Shown here in pieces: positions 21,711 to 22,073 of a stretch of DNA of 22,073 bases (positions are counted from its first letter, which is position 1; each line of letters opens with the position of its first letter). A program made the translations under genes and the position numbers. The DNA is from JBNKEI01 sp050288705 (GTDB lineage: Bacteria; Myxococcota; Myxococcia; Myxococcales; UBA5297), in NCBI GenBank assembly GCA_050288705.1, contig JBNKEI010000135.1, forward strand, positions 1-22,073, written 5' to 3'. The notes beneath the pieces are model-generated. The model was not told where the DNA came from and ran no database searches. It saw nothing but the letters and a program-made list of their open reading frames with translations.

Positions 21711-22073
21711 CTAAAACGTTCCTGCCACCGAGAAAGTTACCAGGGGCGACCCTGCATTCTTAGTTGCCATTTTTGCAGGGGGAGTCAAGCTAAGCCAATA
21801 AAAAGTACCCGCTCCTATTGCGGCAGCCCCCGCTCCCGCAAGCAATCCATTGCGCCAATTCCAGGCTCTATTGCATTTACTCTTATAATCATCATACTCG
21901 GGTCTGGCCTCACCGGGTAGACTGCCATTTACGCCAAGCTTTTTCATATCATTTAACTGCGAATTAATTTTTACTTGTTCGTAAACGGCAATTCCTCCCA
22001 GCACCAACGCCAACCCGGCAAGCGACCAAGAAGTAGTTCGCTTCCAAGCCAGGTTTGTTTTTTCGGACCTTCC
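21711..22073 (-). CDS. C-terminal part of a two-helix membrane protein, PEGA/TPR-like (partial)
   Basis: The frame is open to the window edge, giving at least 120 residues. A TTG inside it at 22013 is not a start: codons upstream are read through and complete the first hydrophobic helix (SWSLAGLALVLGGIAVY). A polar, charged segment with KINSQLNDMKKLG and YDDYKSKCNRAW separates it from a second helix (NGLLAGAGAAAIGAGTFYWL), and the chain ends in a beta-like SPLVTFSVAGTF. This layout, two helices around a DYKSKCNRA-type spacer and a short terminal strand ending in F, resembles the ends of many myxobacterial PEGA- or TPR-domain proteins. The N-terminal domains lie outside, so function is unknown. 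Confidence 0.6.
   Translation of the reverse strand, partial: GRSEKTNLAWKRTTSWSLAGLALVLGGIAVYEQVKINSQLNDMKKLGVNGSLPGEARPEYDDYKSKCNRAWNWRNGLLAGAGAAAIGAGTFYWLSLTPPAKMATKNAGSPLVTFSVAGTF

Overview
The window reads as chromosome from a Gram-negative, diderm bacterium living in low oxygen. It carries lipoprotein signals, a Tat-exported periplasmic [FeFe] hydrogenase, c-type cytochromes and a flagellar motor. A C-terminal Gly-Cys / membrane-helix / Lys tail on a secreted enzyme resembles the MYXO-CTERM sorting signal. The last gene looks like the two-helix C-terminal ends common in myxobacterial PEGA/TPR proteins. Together these suggest a lineage of the former Deltaproteobacteria (Myxococcota, Bdellovibrionota, Desulfobacterota or a relative). 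This placement is inference; no rRNA is present. I see no tRNA, insertion sequence, CRISPR array or prophage, and no gene-free stretch over 300 bases. The longest gaps are 383-658 and 19403-19668, and both look like promoter regions of divergent genes.

Layout. 1-382 (-): 5' end of a fibronectin III lipoprotein with a broken reading frame. 659-1581 (+): desulfoferrodoxin-type superoxide reductase followed by ferritin, an oxygen/iron defence pair. 1592-6094 (-): pncB, nadE and an SDR-family epimerase, probably one operon, giving nicotinate salvage and NAD synthesis; a perfect inverted repeat overlaps the likely pncB promoter. 6221-8833 (+): large secreted GH51 arabinofuranosidase with an inserted domain and a sorting tail. 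8922-10691 (+): flbD-motA-motB, flagellar stator genes. 10853-14013 (+): an unknown helical protein, dnaX, ybaB and recR, the classic DNA replication/repair cluster. Here dnaX is split into a gamma-like frame-0 product and a tau tail in the +1 frame, and a GC-rich hairpin abuts a run of seven C at the junction.

14035-15108 (-): lipase-like serine hydrolase without a classical signal peptide. 15264-18816 (-): a respiratory/redox block, transcribed as di-haem cytochrome c peroxidase, tetraheme lipoprotein cytochrome, [FeFe] hydrogenase large subunit and Tat-signal small subunit. Periplasmic H2 oxidation could feed the haem proteins. 18965-19402 (-): two-CBS-domain protein. 19669-20466 (+): EEP-family nuclease/phosphatase. 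20482-21669 (-): geranylgeranyl-reductase-family flavoprotein. 21711-22073 (-): C-terminal part of a two-helix membrane protein running off the window.

The strongest candidate for something new is the dnaX recoding site (12427-12459). Next come the hydrogenase-cytochrome-peroxidase set and the domain architecture of the arabinofuranosidase.
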